From positions 43,655 to 107,654 of the forward strand of contig JADJVG010000013.1 of NCBI GenBank assembly GCA_016716675.1: DNA of 64,000 nt, written 5' to 3'. The position numbers and the translations under genes were made by a program. Shown here piece by piece: positions 1-8,485 of the stretch; position 1 is the stretch's first letter; each line of letters opens with the position of its first letter. The notes below the pieces were generated by a model, which ran no database searches, was not told where the DNA came from, and worked only from the letters and a program-made list of their open reading frames with translations. This DNA comes from Hyphomicrobium sp. (GTDB lineage: Bacteria > Pseudomonadota > Alphaproteobacteria > Rhizobiales > Hyphomicrobiaceae).

Positions 1-31
1 TACCGGCGACCTGAGTGCGGAAAGACGGGCC

Positions 32-496
32 ATGATAAAATATCAACTGGGCTGCGCGGCGGGCCACGAATTCGATGCTTGGTTTGCGTCGATGGATGCC
101 TTTGACCGACAGGCCCGTCGTGGCCTCGTTAGTTGCCCTGAGTGCGCGTCGACCAGCGTCGAGAAACGCCCCATGGCACCGGCCATCGTAAGCGCCACAA
201 AGCGCTCAATGACGCCGGCGGAAGCGGCGCCAGAGGCGGCTGCACCGGCACCGCTGCCGGCGAACGGCCCGGCTTCGAAAGAGCTGATTAATGCAATCCG
301 CGAAATGAAAAGCAAATTGCTCGAAAATTCGGAACATGTCGGCAAACGTTTTGCGGAAGAAGCGCGACGCATTCATTTTGGCGAGACGGAAGACCGCTCC
401 ATCCACGGTGAAGCAACGCTCGAAGACGCCCATCGTTTGCATGAGGATGGTGTTGCCTTCGGCATTTTGCCGCAACTCCCCGATGACCAGAATTGA
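32..496 (+). CDS. DUF1178 family protein
   Basis: A 154-residue cytosolic protein. The N-terminus has the arrangement typical of DUF1178: a short zinc-ribbon-like segment with Cys-Ala-Ala-Gly-His near residue 8 and Ser-Cys-Pro-Glu-Cys near residue 34. An Ala/Pro-rich linker (about residues 60-80) follows. A charged C-terminal helix region contains Lys-Arg-Phe-Ala-Glu-Glu-Ala-Arg-Arg-Ile-His, a hallmark of the family. Its biochemical function is unknown. The ATG at 32 lies a suitable distance after a GGAAAG-like ribosome site. Family membership is secure; no role can be inferred from its neighbours. Confidence 0.85.
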   Translation: MIKYQLGCAAGHEFDAWFASMDAFDRQARRGLVSCPECASTSVEKRPMAPAIVSATKRSMTPAEAAPEAAAPAPLPANGPASKELINAIREMKSKLLENSEHVGKRFAEEARRIHFGETEDRSIHGEATLEDAHRLHEDGVAFGILPQLPDDQN

Positions 497-1068
497 GCTG
501 CCTCTAGACCGCTGCGATGACCTTCAACGTATGAGACACCGCACCCTCGAGCGTCGAGGCGCGGAAGCTCGGCTGTGTATATCCGCCGTCTGTCCAGAAG
601 TAGTTGCCCTTGTAATAGTGCCAGACACCGCGCACATGGCTCCAGCGATCGACGACAACCGATCCCGTCGGCCCGCACGACGACGTGAAGCCCGCAATTT
701 CAGGGTTTCCTGCGCTTCCAGCGCCTCCATCAATGCTGTATTCTGTGCACTCTCACCCATCGGCGTACCCTCGTGTCGTGAACCTGAGCCGAGGCAAATA
801 ATCGCTAAGCCGGAAACCACTTAGGCTCCAACCAAGGCCGAGTGTTGCGAATTGCTGGCTTGACGATGTTGAATGGAATGGCGCCAGCATTCAACGATTA
901 ACGCCCGTATACGTTACGCCTTGCTCAACGCTACCCGTGAAGCTTGCACGCGAAATTTTCACGCTTCATTGATGATCGACACGTTGCGTGGTGGCGGTCA
1001 CGGACGTGTCGCACATCGCAGTCTATTGCAATGATCTGTTCAACTCGAGACCAGTCGGGAATTGCCAC
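497..1068. other. Intergenic stretch with a possible decayed minus-strand reading frame
   Basis: No confident gene lies in these 570 bases. On the minus strand, from about 760 down to 506, one frame without an obvious start codon encodes about 80 residues. Its end is protein-like (about 730-506), rich in Trp, Tyr, Gly and Ser, with Trp-His-Tyr-Tyr-Lys-Gly-Asn-Tyr-Phe-Trp, and stops at 506-508. A neighbouring minus-strand frame starting near 820 begins with a lipobox-like Leu-Ala-Ile-Ile-Cys. One indel would join the two into a small secreted protein. The rest, about 830-1068, is presumably the promoter region of the phosphatase gene; I see no clear -35/-10 pair. Confidence 0.3.
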
Positions 1069-3054
1069 ATGACGACACTGCCGCTGTCCACGTCCGAACG
1101 GCTGAAGCGCAGCGAAGACGATGGATCGAACGCGAGTTCGAATACATCGATCGGCGACATTATCGCGAAACGGATCTCGCGGCGTGATCTCGGGCGTGGC
1201 TTGCTCGCTGCATCCGTTGTGCCTGCGCTGTTGCCGTCGCTTGATGCTTTCGCCAACCCGGCGCCCGCGGAGAATGGCGCAGCAGTTCCGCGCGCTTTCG
1301 CGTTCGATGAACTCAGCGCCGGTTCGGACACCACCCATCACGTCGCCCCTGGCTATGATGCCGACGTGCTGATCCGCTGGGGTGACGCGGTGGAAGCAGG
1401 CGCACCCGCCTTCGACGCAAGAGCGCAATCAGCTGCATCGCAAGCCAAGCAATTCGGCTACAACAACGACTTTATCGGCTTCCTGCCGATTGAGGGGCGC
1501 AGCGATCACGGCCTTCTGGTCGTCAATCACGAATACACCATCGAGGAGCTGATGTTCCCGACGGTCGAACGCCAGGATAAGCGCGCCGCGTTCGCGAAAA
1601 TGACGCCGGAGCTGATCGCCATCGAAATGATGGCCCATGGCGGCAGCGTCATCGAAGTCATGCGCCGCGACGGCAAGTGGCACGTTGTTGAAAACAGCCG
1701 CTACGCGCGCCGCATCACCGCCGAAACGGAAATGCGCATATCCGGCCCTGCGGCTGGTCATGCCAAGATGCAAACCCGTGCAAACCCGGATGGCCGCAAG
1801 GTTCTCGGCATGCTGAACAATTGCTCCGGCGCCGTGACGCCATGGGGCACCTGGCTGACGTGCGAAGAAAACATCAACGGATACTTCTGGAATAAGGCGG
1901 CGCGCGATCAACACCCGCAAGCGGCCGCGCTGAAGCGCTATGGCATTCCCGACGAATGGTTCAACTGGGGTCAATATCACAAGCGTTTCGACATCGCAGC
2001 AGAACCCAACGAACCGCACCGCTTCGGCTGGGTTGTCGAAATCGATCCGTTCGATCCAGCTTCGGTGCCGGTCAAACGGACGGCGCTCGGCCGCTTCAAA
2101 CACGAAGGCGCCGGCAACACGCTTAACAAGGACGGACGCTTCGTCGTCTATCAGGGCGACGATGAACGCTTCGATTACGTCTACAAGTTCGTCACCGACG
2201 CCAAGGTCGATCTCGCCAACCCCCGGGCGAACGCCGACATTCTCGATAGCGGGACGCTGTATGTCGCGCGCTTTCTTGAAGATGGCCGGGGGCTGTGGCT
2301 GCCGCTGGTTCATGGCCGCGGCCAGCTGACACCGGCGCTCGGATTTGCCGATCAAGGCGACGTTGTGATTTTTGCCCGTCAAGCCGCCGACATGCTGGGT
2401 GCCACCAAGATGGATCGCCCCGAAGATATCGAGGTCAATCCGCGGACCAACAAGGTCTACGTGATGTTGACCAAAAACGATAAGCGCAAAGCCAATCAGG
2501 TCGATGCCGCCAATCCGCGCGCTGAAAGCCAATTCGGTCACATCATCGAAATCACACCCGATGACGGCGATCACGCGGCGACGACGTTCTCTTGGGAAAT
2601 CCTGGTCAAGTGCGGCGACCCGTCGATTGCCGCCGTCGGCGCCACGTTCAATCCGCTGACGAGCAAGGACGGCTGGTTCGGCACACCCGACAATTGTGCG
2701 GTCGATGCTCTTGGCCGGCTGTGGGTGGCAACCGACGGCAACTCGGCGTCGCGCACGGGCCGCACGGACGGCATATGGGCGCTTGAAACTGACGGTGCCG
2801 CGCGCGGCACGTCGAAACTCTTCTTCCGCGTGCCTGTCGGTGCCGAGATGTGTGGGCCATTTTTCACGCCCGACATGGAAACGCTGTTTGTAGCCGTCCA
2901 GCATCCGGGCGAAGCTGACGACGACGCTTCCGACGCCCCGCCCGCCACATTCGAAGCGCCCTCCACCCGCTGGCCGGACTTCAAAGATGGCGTGCCGCCG
3001 CGGCCCTCGGTTGTCGCCATAACCCGTAAAGGCGGCGGCAAAATCGCGGTTTAA
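1069..3054 (+). CDS. PhoX family (DUF839) alkaline phosphatase, Tat-exported
   Basis: A 661-residue protein of the PhoX type, a periplasmic Ca/Fe-dependent phosphomonoesterase that releases phosphate from organic esters. Ser-Arg-Arg-Asp-Leu-Gly-Arg-Gly followed by a hydrophobic Leu-Leu-Ala-Ala-Ser stretch is a twin-arginine signal, about residues 38-65. Family marks include Asn-His-Glu-Tyr, Gly-Thr-Trp-Leu-Thr-Cys-Glu-Glu-Asn, Phe-Lys-His-Glu-Gly-Ala and Glu-Asp-Ile-Glu-Val-Asn-Pro. The frame is open from 988, but ATG 1069 gives the N-terminus usual for the family, so I prefer it. No Pho box was recognised upstream. Family assignment is strong; activity is inferred from the family. Confidence 0.88.
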   Translation: MTTLPLSTSERLKRSEDDGSNASSNTSIGDIIAKRISRRDLGRGLLAASVVPALLPSLDAFANPAPAENGAAVPRAFAFDELSAGSDTTHHVAPGYDADVLIRWGDAVEAGAPAFDARAQSAASQAKQFGYNNDFIGFLPIEGRSDHGLLVVNHEYTIEELMFPTVERQDKRAAFAKMTPELIAIEMMAHGGSVIEVMRRDGKWHVVENSRYARRITAETEMRISGPAAGHAKMQTRANPDGRKVLGMLNNCSGAVTPWGTWLTCEENINGYFWNKAARDQHPQAAALKRYGIPDEWFNWGQYHKRFDIAAEPNEPHRFGWVVEIDPFDPASVPVKRTALGRFKHEGAGNTLNKDGRFVVYQGDDERFDYVYKFVTDAKVDLANPRANADILDSGTLYVARFLEDGRGLWLPLVHGRGQLTPALGFADQGDVVIFARQAADMLGATKMDRPEDIEVNPRTNKVYVMLTKNDKRKANQVDAANPRAESQFGHIIEITPDDGDHAATTFSWEILVKCGDPSIAAVGATFNPLTSKDGWFGTPDNCAVDALGRLWVATDGNSASRTGRTDGIWALETDGAARGTSKLFFRVPVGAEMCGPFFTPDMETLFVAVQHPGEADDDASDAPPATFEAPSTRWPDFKDGVPPRPSVVAITRKGGGKIAV

Positions 3055-3172
3055 GGCAGGGCCAGCGCGGAACCCTCGCTCCGACCGTTAACAACAGCCG
3101 CCGGAGGGCTGCGAACGAGGCAAATTGACGGTTGCCCCGGGGGCCGGAAGCGGTGCAAACATCTCCTGCGAA

Positions 3173-3200
3173 AGGCGCCCGCTGCCCAAATTGGGCGCCT
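3173..3200 (+). promoter_or_regulatory. Strong hairpin in the bioB leader
   Basis: AGGCGCCC (3173-3180) and GGGCGCCT (3193-3200) form a perfect 8-bp stem around a 12-base loop, 22 bases before the bioB start codon. No U-tract follows, so it is not a terminator. I found no BioR-type TTATAGATAATCTATAA-like palindrome in 3055-3222. It may influence bioB translation or transcript stability; that is inference only. Confidence 0.35.
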
Positions 3201-3222
3201 CGAACTGGAGATCACACCTGCG

Positions 3223-4293
3223 ATGGCCTCGACCGTCACGAAGCTCGACCCCAACATCCGTTCCGCCGCCCATTCGGCTGGCGCTCTGCGCCATGATTGG
3301 ACGCGCGCTGAAGCCTTGGCGCTGTACGAGCTGCCGTTCATGGACCTCCTGTTTCGCGCCCATACGATCCATCGCCAGAACTTCGACGCCAATGCCGTGC
3401 AGATGAGCCGCCTGCTGTCGATCAAGACCGGCGGCTGCGCTGAAGATTGCGGCTATTGCAGCCAGTCCGCACACCACGCTTCGGGCCTCAAGGCGTCCAA
3501 GCTCATGGAGGTGCAGCGCGTCGTCGAAGAAGCCAAGAAGGCGAAAGCGGCCGGTGCCACCCGCTATTGCATGGGCGCCGCCTGGCGCAGCCCGAAAGCC
3601 CGCGACATGGATGCTGTCGTTGCCATGGTCGAAGGCGTCAAGTCGCTCGGCATGGAAACCTGCATGACGCTCGGCATGCTGTCCGACGACGACATCGCCC
3701 GCCTCAGCCAGGCCGGTCTCGACTATTACAATCACAACGTCGATACGTCTGAAGCCTATTATTCCAAGGTCATCACCACACGCACTTACGCCGACCGCCT
3801 TGATACGCTGGCGCGCGTCCGCGACGCGGGCATGAAGGTTTGTTCCGGTGGCATCGTTGGTATGGGCGAAGGCCCGCAGGATCGCGTCGATATGCTGATG
3901 ACGCTCGCCAACCTCGACGAGCACCCCGAGAGCGTACCGATCAACATGCTCATCGCCATCGCCGGCACGCCGCTGGAAAACGCCGAGAAGATCGACGCCA
4001 TCGACTTCGTGCGCACCATCGCGGTCGCTCGCATCATGATGCCGGAATCGTTCGTCCGCCTGTCAGCGGGCAGAACCGAAATGAGCGTCGAGACGCAAGC
4101 ACTGTGCTTCTTCGCCGGCGCCAATTCGATCTTTGTCGGCGACACGCTGCTGACCGCCGAAAACCCCGGCGAAGATTGCGATAGCCGCCTGTTCGCGAAG
4201 CTCGGCCTCAAGCCGCTCGAACTCGAATCCCCTCAATCGTGTGAGCGTGAGCCCGCATCAGCTGCGGGACGACAGGATGCCCGCCACTCATGA
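3223..4293 (+). CDS. bioB: Biotin synthase BioB
   Basis: A 356-residue radical-SAM enzyme that inserts sulfur into dethiobiotin, the last step of biotin synthesis. Cys72, Cys76 and Cys79 (Cys-Ala-Glu-Asp-Cys-Gly-Tyr-Cys) bind the radical-SAM [4Fe-4S] cluster. Tyr-Asn-His-Asn-Val-Asp-Thr and Cys-Phe-Phe-Ala-Gly-Ala-Asn-Ser-Ile-Phe are family motifs that contribute to the second cluster and the substrate site. The ATG at 3223 follows a GGAG sequence. The gene runs 53 bases into bioF, so its last residues (Ser/Ala/Arg-rich) are variable tail. It is the first gene of a five-gene biotin operon. Confidence 0.96.
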   Translation: MASTVTKLDPNIRSAAHSAGALRHDWTRAEALALYELPFMDLLFRAHTIHRQNFDANAVQMSRLLSIKTGGCAEDCGYCSQSAHHASGLKASKLMEVQRVVEEAKKAKAAGATRYCMGAAWRSPKARDMDAVVAMVEGVKSLGMETCMTLGMLSDDDIARLSQAGLDYYNHNVDTSEAYYSKVITTRTYADRLDTLARVRDAGMKVCSGGIVGMGEGPQDRVDMLMTLANLDEHPESVPINMLIAIAGTPLENAEKIDAIDFVRTIAVARIMMPESFVRLSAGRTEMSVETQALCFFAGANSIFVGDTLLTAENPGEDCDSRLFAKLGLKPLELESPQSCEREPASAAGRQDARHS

Positions 4294-5410
4294 TCGCGCG
4301 CTCGACGCGCTGCTCCGGCGCGGGCGCTTACGGGCGCTCGAGCCTTGTCGCGGCATGGATTTCGCGTCCAACGATTACCTAGGCCTCGCCAATTCCAGCG
4401 CCTTGAGACACGCCGTTGCCGCCGCGATCGATCGCGGCGTGCCGGTCGGCTCGGGCGGCTCCCGCCTGCTGCGCGGCAATCACGCTGAGCACGAAGCTCT
4501 CGAAGCCGAAGCCGCCGCGTTCTTTGGCGCCGAGACGGCGCTCTTTTTCGGCGGCGGATTTATTGCCAACACAGCGATCTTCTCGACGTTGCCCGGGCGT
4601 GGCGATCTCATCGTCTACGACGCCCTCATCCACGCCAGCGCCCACGAAGGCATGCGCCTGTCGAAAGCTGAATGCGTGGCGGCCGCTCACAACGATCCGC
4701 AGGCATTCGCCGACGCGATCCGGTCCTGGCGCGGCAACGGCGGAACAGGCACCATATGGCTGGCTGTCGAAAGCCTTTACAGCATGGACGGCGATCGCGC
4801 CCCGCTCGATGATCTGATCGCCATTGCGGATGCCAACGATGCCGTACTCGTCATCGATGAAGCACACGCGACCGGCGTATTCGGAGTTGGCGGGCGCGGA
4901 CTCGGTGCGCATCTTGAAGGCCGCGCCAATGTGATTTCACTGCACACCTGCGGCAAGGCGCTCGGCGTCATGGGCGCGCTGGTTCTCGCTCCAAGCACGT
5001 TGCGTGATTTTCTGGTCAACCGCGCCCGCTCGTTCATTTATGCAACCGCACCTTCGCCGCTGATTGCGGCCGCCGTGCGCGCCGCACTCGACATTGTGCA
5101 GCGTGAACCCGAGCGGCGCACCACCCTGCACGCCCGCATCGCCTTTGCGGCGCAGACTTTGCAGGCACAGACCCGCCATGCACCGTCGGGATCGCAAATC
5201 CAGCCGATCATCATTGGCAGCGACACACGCGCCGTGGCTTTGGCCGCCGCCTTGCGGCAGCGCGACTTTGATATTCGCGCAATCCGCCCGCCGACCGTTC
5301 CTGAAGGCACTGCCCGCTTGCGCTTGACCATCACCCTCAACACCAGCGAAGACGAGTTGGCCGCCGTCATTGTCGCCCTTGCGGACGCAGAAGCGGAGCT
5401 TTCGCCATGA
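4241..5410 (+). CDS. bioF: 8-amino-7-oxononanoate synthase BioF
   Basis: A 389-residue PLP enzyme of the alpha-oxoamine synthase family. It condenses pimeloyl-ACP (or -CoA) with L-alanine to give 8-amino-7-oxononanoate. Seen: Asp-Glu-Ala-His-Ala-Thr-Gly, which contacts PLP, and Leu-His-Thr-Cys-Gly-Lys-Ala-Leu-Gly, where the lysine forms the PLP Schiff base. The longest frame starts at GTG 4241; ATG 4277 (Met-Pro-Ala-Thr-His-Asp) is equally plausible. Both starts overlap the end of bioB, implying translational coupling. The stop overlaps the bioD start by 4 bases (ATGA). Confidence 0.94.
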   Translation: MSVSPHQLRDDRMPATHDRALDALLRRGRLRALEPCRGMDFASNDYLGLANSSALRHAVAAAIDRGVPVGSGGSRLLRGNHAEHEALEAEAAAFFGAETALFFGGGFIANTAIFSTLPGRGDLIVYDALIHASAHEGMRLSKAECVAAAHNDPQAFADAIRSWRGNGGTGTIWLAVESLYSMDGDRAPLDDLIAIADANDAVLVIDEAHATGVFGVGGRGLGAHLEGRANVISLHTCGKALGVMGALVLAPSTLRDFLVNRARSFIYATAPSPLIAAAVRAALDIVQREPERRTTLHARIAFAAQTLQAQTRHAPSGSQIQPIIIGSDTRAVALAAALRQRDFDIRAIRPPTVPEGTARLRLTITLNTSEDELAAVIVALADAEAELSP

Positions 5411-6054
5411 GTGTGCAGATCGTCATTGCGGGAACCGATACCGATATTGGCAAGACGATCTTTGCGGCCGGTCTGACGCGCGCGCTATCTGCGCACTACT
5501 GGAAGCCTATCCAAGCCGGCCTCGCCGGGGAAACAGATACACAGTGCGTGCAGCGCCTCGCTGCGCTCTCAGCTGATCGCATCGTGCCGGAGGCTTATCG
5601 CCTGAAAACGCCGGCGTCTCCCCATATCGCCGCTGAGATTGACGGCATCGCCATCGACGTCGCACGCCTCACGCCACCGCACACGCTGGCCCCGCTCGTC
5701 ATCGAACTCGCGGGCGGCCTTGCCGTTCCGATCACGCGCCAGCATCTGCAGATCGACGTGATGGCACGCTGGAAGGCGCCCGTCGTTCTGTGTGCCGCAA
5801 CACGGCTTGGCACGATCAATCATTCGCTGCTCTCGATCCAGGCGCTGAAACAGCGTGCCGTCCCGATCCTCGGCATCGCCTTCATCGGCGACGAAAATGC
5901 CGATAGCGAGCGCACCATCTGCGTCTTCGGCGGCGTCAAGCACCTCGGCCGTCTGCCGCACCTCGATCCGCTGACGCCGGACACGCTGCATCGGGCGTTC
6001 ACAGATGCGTTCCACGTCGCTGATCTGCTCGGGCTTGGAGCGTCCGGCCCATGA
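5407..6054 (+). CDS. bioD: Dethiobiotin synthetase BioD
   Basis: A 215-residue ATP-dependent carboxylase that closes the ureido ring of dethiobiotin from 7,8-diaminopelargonate and CO2. The P-loop Gly-Thr-Asp-Thr-Asp-Ile-Gly-Lys-Thr lies at residues 8-16. Tyr-Trp-Lys-Pro-Ile-Gln-Ala-Gly is the substrate-lysine motif, and the length is normal. It is joined to bioF and bioA by 4-base ATGA overlaps at both ends, so the three are almost certainly cotranscribed and translationally coupled. Confidence 0.95.
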   Translation: MSVQIVIAGTDTDIGKTIFAAGLTRALSAHYWKPIQAGLAGETDTQCVQRLAALSADRIVPEAYRLKTPASPHIAAEIDGIAIDVARLTPPHTLAPLVIELAGGLAVPITRQHLQIDVMARWKAPVVLCAATRLGTINHSLLSIQALKQRAVPILGIAFIGDENADSERTICVFGGVKHLGRLPHLDPLTPDTLHRAFTDAFHVADLLGLGASGP

Positions 6055-7316
6055 CACCGCGTCGCTCTCCAATCTGGCATCCGTTTACCCAGCACGGTAT
6101 CGAGCACAACATGCCCGAGATCGCGCGCGCGCACGGCGCGTGGCTTGAAACGGTTGACGGCAAACGCATCTTCGACGCGATCTCATCGTGGTGGGTTATC
6201 ACACACGGCCACTGCCATCCCAAAATCGTGGCCGCGATCCAACAGCAGGCCAGCACGCTCGATCAGGTGATCTTTGCTGGCTTTACGCACGCGCCGGCCG
6301 AAACCGTTGCAAGCCAATTGATCGGCATGGCGCCTGCCGGACTAGCGCATGTGTTCTTTTCCGACAGCGGATCGACAGCCGTTGAAGTTGCGCTCAAAAT
6401 GGCGCTCGGCTATTGGCGCAATCGCGGCGAAGCGCGCACGCGTATACTGGCACTAGAGCACGCCTATCACGGCGACACGGTCGGCACGATGTCGGCGGGC
6501 GCGCGCGGCATTTTCAATGCGGCCTACGAGCCGTTGCTGTTTGACGTCGGCCGCATACCGCTGCCACTTGCTGGGCAGGAACAGCAGTCGTTTCTGGCGC
6601 TCGACGCCGCCTGCCGGAGCGGCAACATTGCCGCGTTCATCTGCGAGCCGCTGATCCTCGGCGCAGGCGGCATGATGATGTATAGCGCCGATGCGCTGGC
6701 CGAGCTTCATCGTATCGCCAAAATGCATGGTGTCCTTTTCATCGCCGACGAAGTGATGACAGGGTTCGGACGCACCGGCCGCACTTTTGCCTGCGATCAC
6801 GCGCACATCACCCCCGACATTCTGTGTCTCGCCAAGGGGCTGACCGGAGGATCGATGCCGTTGGCCGCGACGCTATGCATGGAAGCTATTTTTGACGCGC
6901 ACGTCGCAACGGATCGGGCCCGCATGTTCTTCCATTCGAGTTCCTACACAGCGAACCCCATCGCGTGCGCAGCGGCAGCGGCAAATCTAGAGATCTGGCA
7001 GACGAAGCCCGTGGGAACCCGCATTGCGGCACTCGCAGAAATGCAACGCGACGCGCTCTGCGCACTTCAGCAAGACGCGCGCTTCAGCAATATCCGGCAG
7101 ATCGGCACCATTACGGCCTTCGACGTTTCGTCATCGGATGAAGGCTATCTCTCCGACATCGCCCTTCCGCTGCGCCGCGCCTGCCTCGATCGCGGGGTGC
7201 TGACGCGCCCGCTTGGATCGACGATCTACGTCATGCCGCCGTACTGCACGACCAAGTCGGAACTGACGCACGTCTACGCCGCCATCAGCGATGCCGTCGA
7301 TGAGGTGACAGCATGA
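6051..7316 (+). CDS. bioA: Adenosylmethionine-8-amino-7-oxononanoate aminotransferase BioA
   Basis: A 421-residue class III PLP aminotransferase. It uses S-adenosylmethionine as amino donor to make 7,8-diaminopelargonate. Visible: Trp-His-Pro-Phe-Thr-Gln-His near residue 8, typical of BioA; Ser-Ser-Trp-Trp in the substrate pocket; Asp-Glu-Val-Met-Thr-Gly-Phe-Gly-Arg-Thr-Gly, with the aspartate that pairs with the PLP ring; and Leu-Ala-Lys-Gly-Leu-Thr-Gly-Gly, with the Schiff-base lysine. It overlaps bioD by 4 bases, and its stop overlaps the start of bioZ by 4 bases. Confidence 0.95.
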   Translation: MTPRRSPIWHPFTQHGIEHNMPEIARAHGAWLETVDGKRIFDAISSWWVITHGHCHPKIVAAIQQQASTLDQVIFAGFTHAPAETVASQLIGMAPAGLAHVFFSDSGSTAVEVALKMALGYWRNRGEARTRILALEHAYHGDTVGTMSAGARGIFNAAYEPLLFDVGRIPLPLAGQEQQSFLALDAACRSGNIAAFICEPLILGAGGMMMYSADALAELHRIAKMHGVLFIADEVMTGFGRTGRTFACDHAHITPDILCLAKGLTGGSMPLAATLCMEAIFDAHVATDRARMFFHSSSYTANPIACAAAAANLEIWQTKPVGTRIAALAEMQRDALCALQQDARFSNIRQIGTITAFDVSSSDEGYLSDIALPLRRACLDRGVLTRPLGSTIYVMPPYCTTKSELTHVYAAISDAVDEVTA

Positions 7317-8308
7317 TCGCGAGCATGATGAGCGGCATAGAAATCATCGGGCATGGCCATGCGGCGCCCGACAAGCGCGTCACCAGTGCCGAGATCGAAG
7401 CACGTCTGGGCCTTCCGGACGGTTGGATCGTCAAACGCACCGGCATCACGGCGCGCCGCTACGCAGCCGACGGAGAAGCGCTCTCCGACCTCGCAATTAA
7501 AGCCGGCGAACAGGCGATCAGCACCGCGCCGATCGCGCGGCGCGACATTGCGCTGGTGTTGCTCGCCACATCGACGCCTGATCACCTCTTGCCGCCAACT
7601 GCCCCGCTGGTCGCCCACCGCCTCGGCCTCACCGGTGCTGGCGGCATCGACATGGCTGGGGCCTGCGCCGGCTTCATTTACGCGCTGAACCTTGGCGCAG
7701 CGTTTGCCGCATCGCATCAGGCGCCCGTCCTCGTCGTCGCCGCCAACATTCTATCGCGTCGGATCAACGAAGCGGATCGCAACACCAGTATCCTCTTTGC
7801 CGACGCCGCCGGCGCCGTCCTGCTGGCACCGTCATCGCGCACCGCGTGTGGAGTGATCGGCGCGCATCTGACGTCCGACGGCAGCGCCTACGGCATGATC
7901 CAGATTCCCGGTGGCGGAAGCCGAATGCCGTTCAGAACGCTGGTTGACGCCTCCCAGACGCTGATGGTGCTGGAGGACGGCAAAGCCGTTTTCGCGAAGG
8001 CCGTGGCAATGATGACGGACGCCGCCGAAAAGGCACTGAAGCGCGCCAATGTGAGCGCTGCCGACGTCGACCATTTCATCCCACACCAAGCCAACACGCG
8101 CATGATGCGGGCAGTGGCTGAGAAACTTCGAATTCCGATTGACCGCATGCGGAGCACGATTGCAGAGTATGGCAATAGTTCTGCCGCAACAATTCCGTTC
8201 ACATTGTCCGCGACGTTTGCGCAGCACCCCATTCGACCCGGCCAAACGGTCCTCCTGACCGCCGCTGGCGCCGGTCTGACGGGTGGCGCCGCCGTCATCC
8301 GCTGGTAG
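7313..8308 (+). CDS. bioZ: Beta-ketoacyl-ACP synthase III-like BioZ
   Basis: A 331-residue FabH-fold thiolase. Cys118 (Ala-Gly-Ala-Cys-Ala-Gly-Phe), His258 (Ile-Pro-His-Gln-Ala-Asn) and Asn288 (Tyr-Gly-Asn-Ser-Ser) form the complete KAS III catalytic triad. In several Rhizobiales the FabH paralogue at the end of the bio operon is BioZ, which condenses a glutaryl thioester with malonyl-ACP to start the pimeloyl chain. Its place here, overlapping bioA by 4 bases, and the absence of bioC/bioH in the window make BioZ far more likely than the housekeeping FabH. An earlier start at 7313 or one of the ATGs at 7325/7328 is possible. Confidence 0.88.
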   Translation: MIASMMSGIEIIGHGHAAPDKRVTSAEIEARLGLPDGWIVKRTGITARRYAADGEALSDLAIKAGEQAISTAPIARRDIALVLLATSTPDHLLPPTAPLVAHRLGLTGAGGIDMAGACAGFIYALNLGAAFAASHQAPVLVVAANILSRRINEADRNTSILFADAAGAVLLAPSSRTACGVIGAHLTSDGSAYGMIQIPGGGSRMPFRTLVDASQTLMVLEDGKAVFAKAVAMMTDAAEKALKRANVSAADVDHFIPHQANTRMMRAVAEKLRIPIDRMRSTIAEYGNSSAATIPFTLSATFAQHPIRPGQTVLLTAAGAGLTGGAAVIRW

Positions 8309-8485
8309 TCCCGCCCTGTGCAATGATTGTTGCAGGTCGTAAAACGACGCGGGACGCCAACCGTGGGCGTTCTTGTGGCGCGCCTATTCCGCTGCTATTG
8401 CTCAGGCAATGAATCGCTCCGTCCGCTTGCCGACTCGCAGGTACAAAATCATAGTGGTGGAGTGTCGTGCCCTGAGACGGAAAAT

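Noticed and set aside
1429..2904. 491-codon minus-strand frame opposite the PhoX gene
   Set aside because: Antisense shadow of a high-GC coding region; the plus-strand product has clear PhoX motifs.
7313..8308. Calling the KAS III gene the housekeeping FabH
   Set aside because: It is translationally coupled to bioA at the end of the biotin operon, where Rhizobiales carry bioZ; the usual fabH neighbours (plsX, rpmF, ihfA) are absent.
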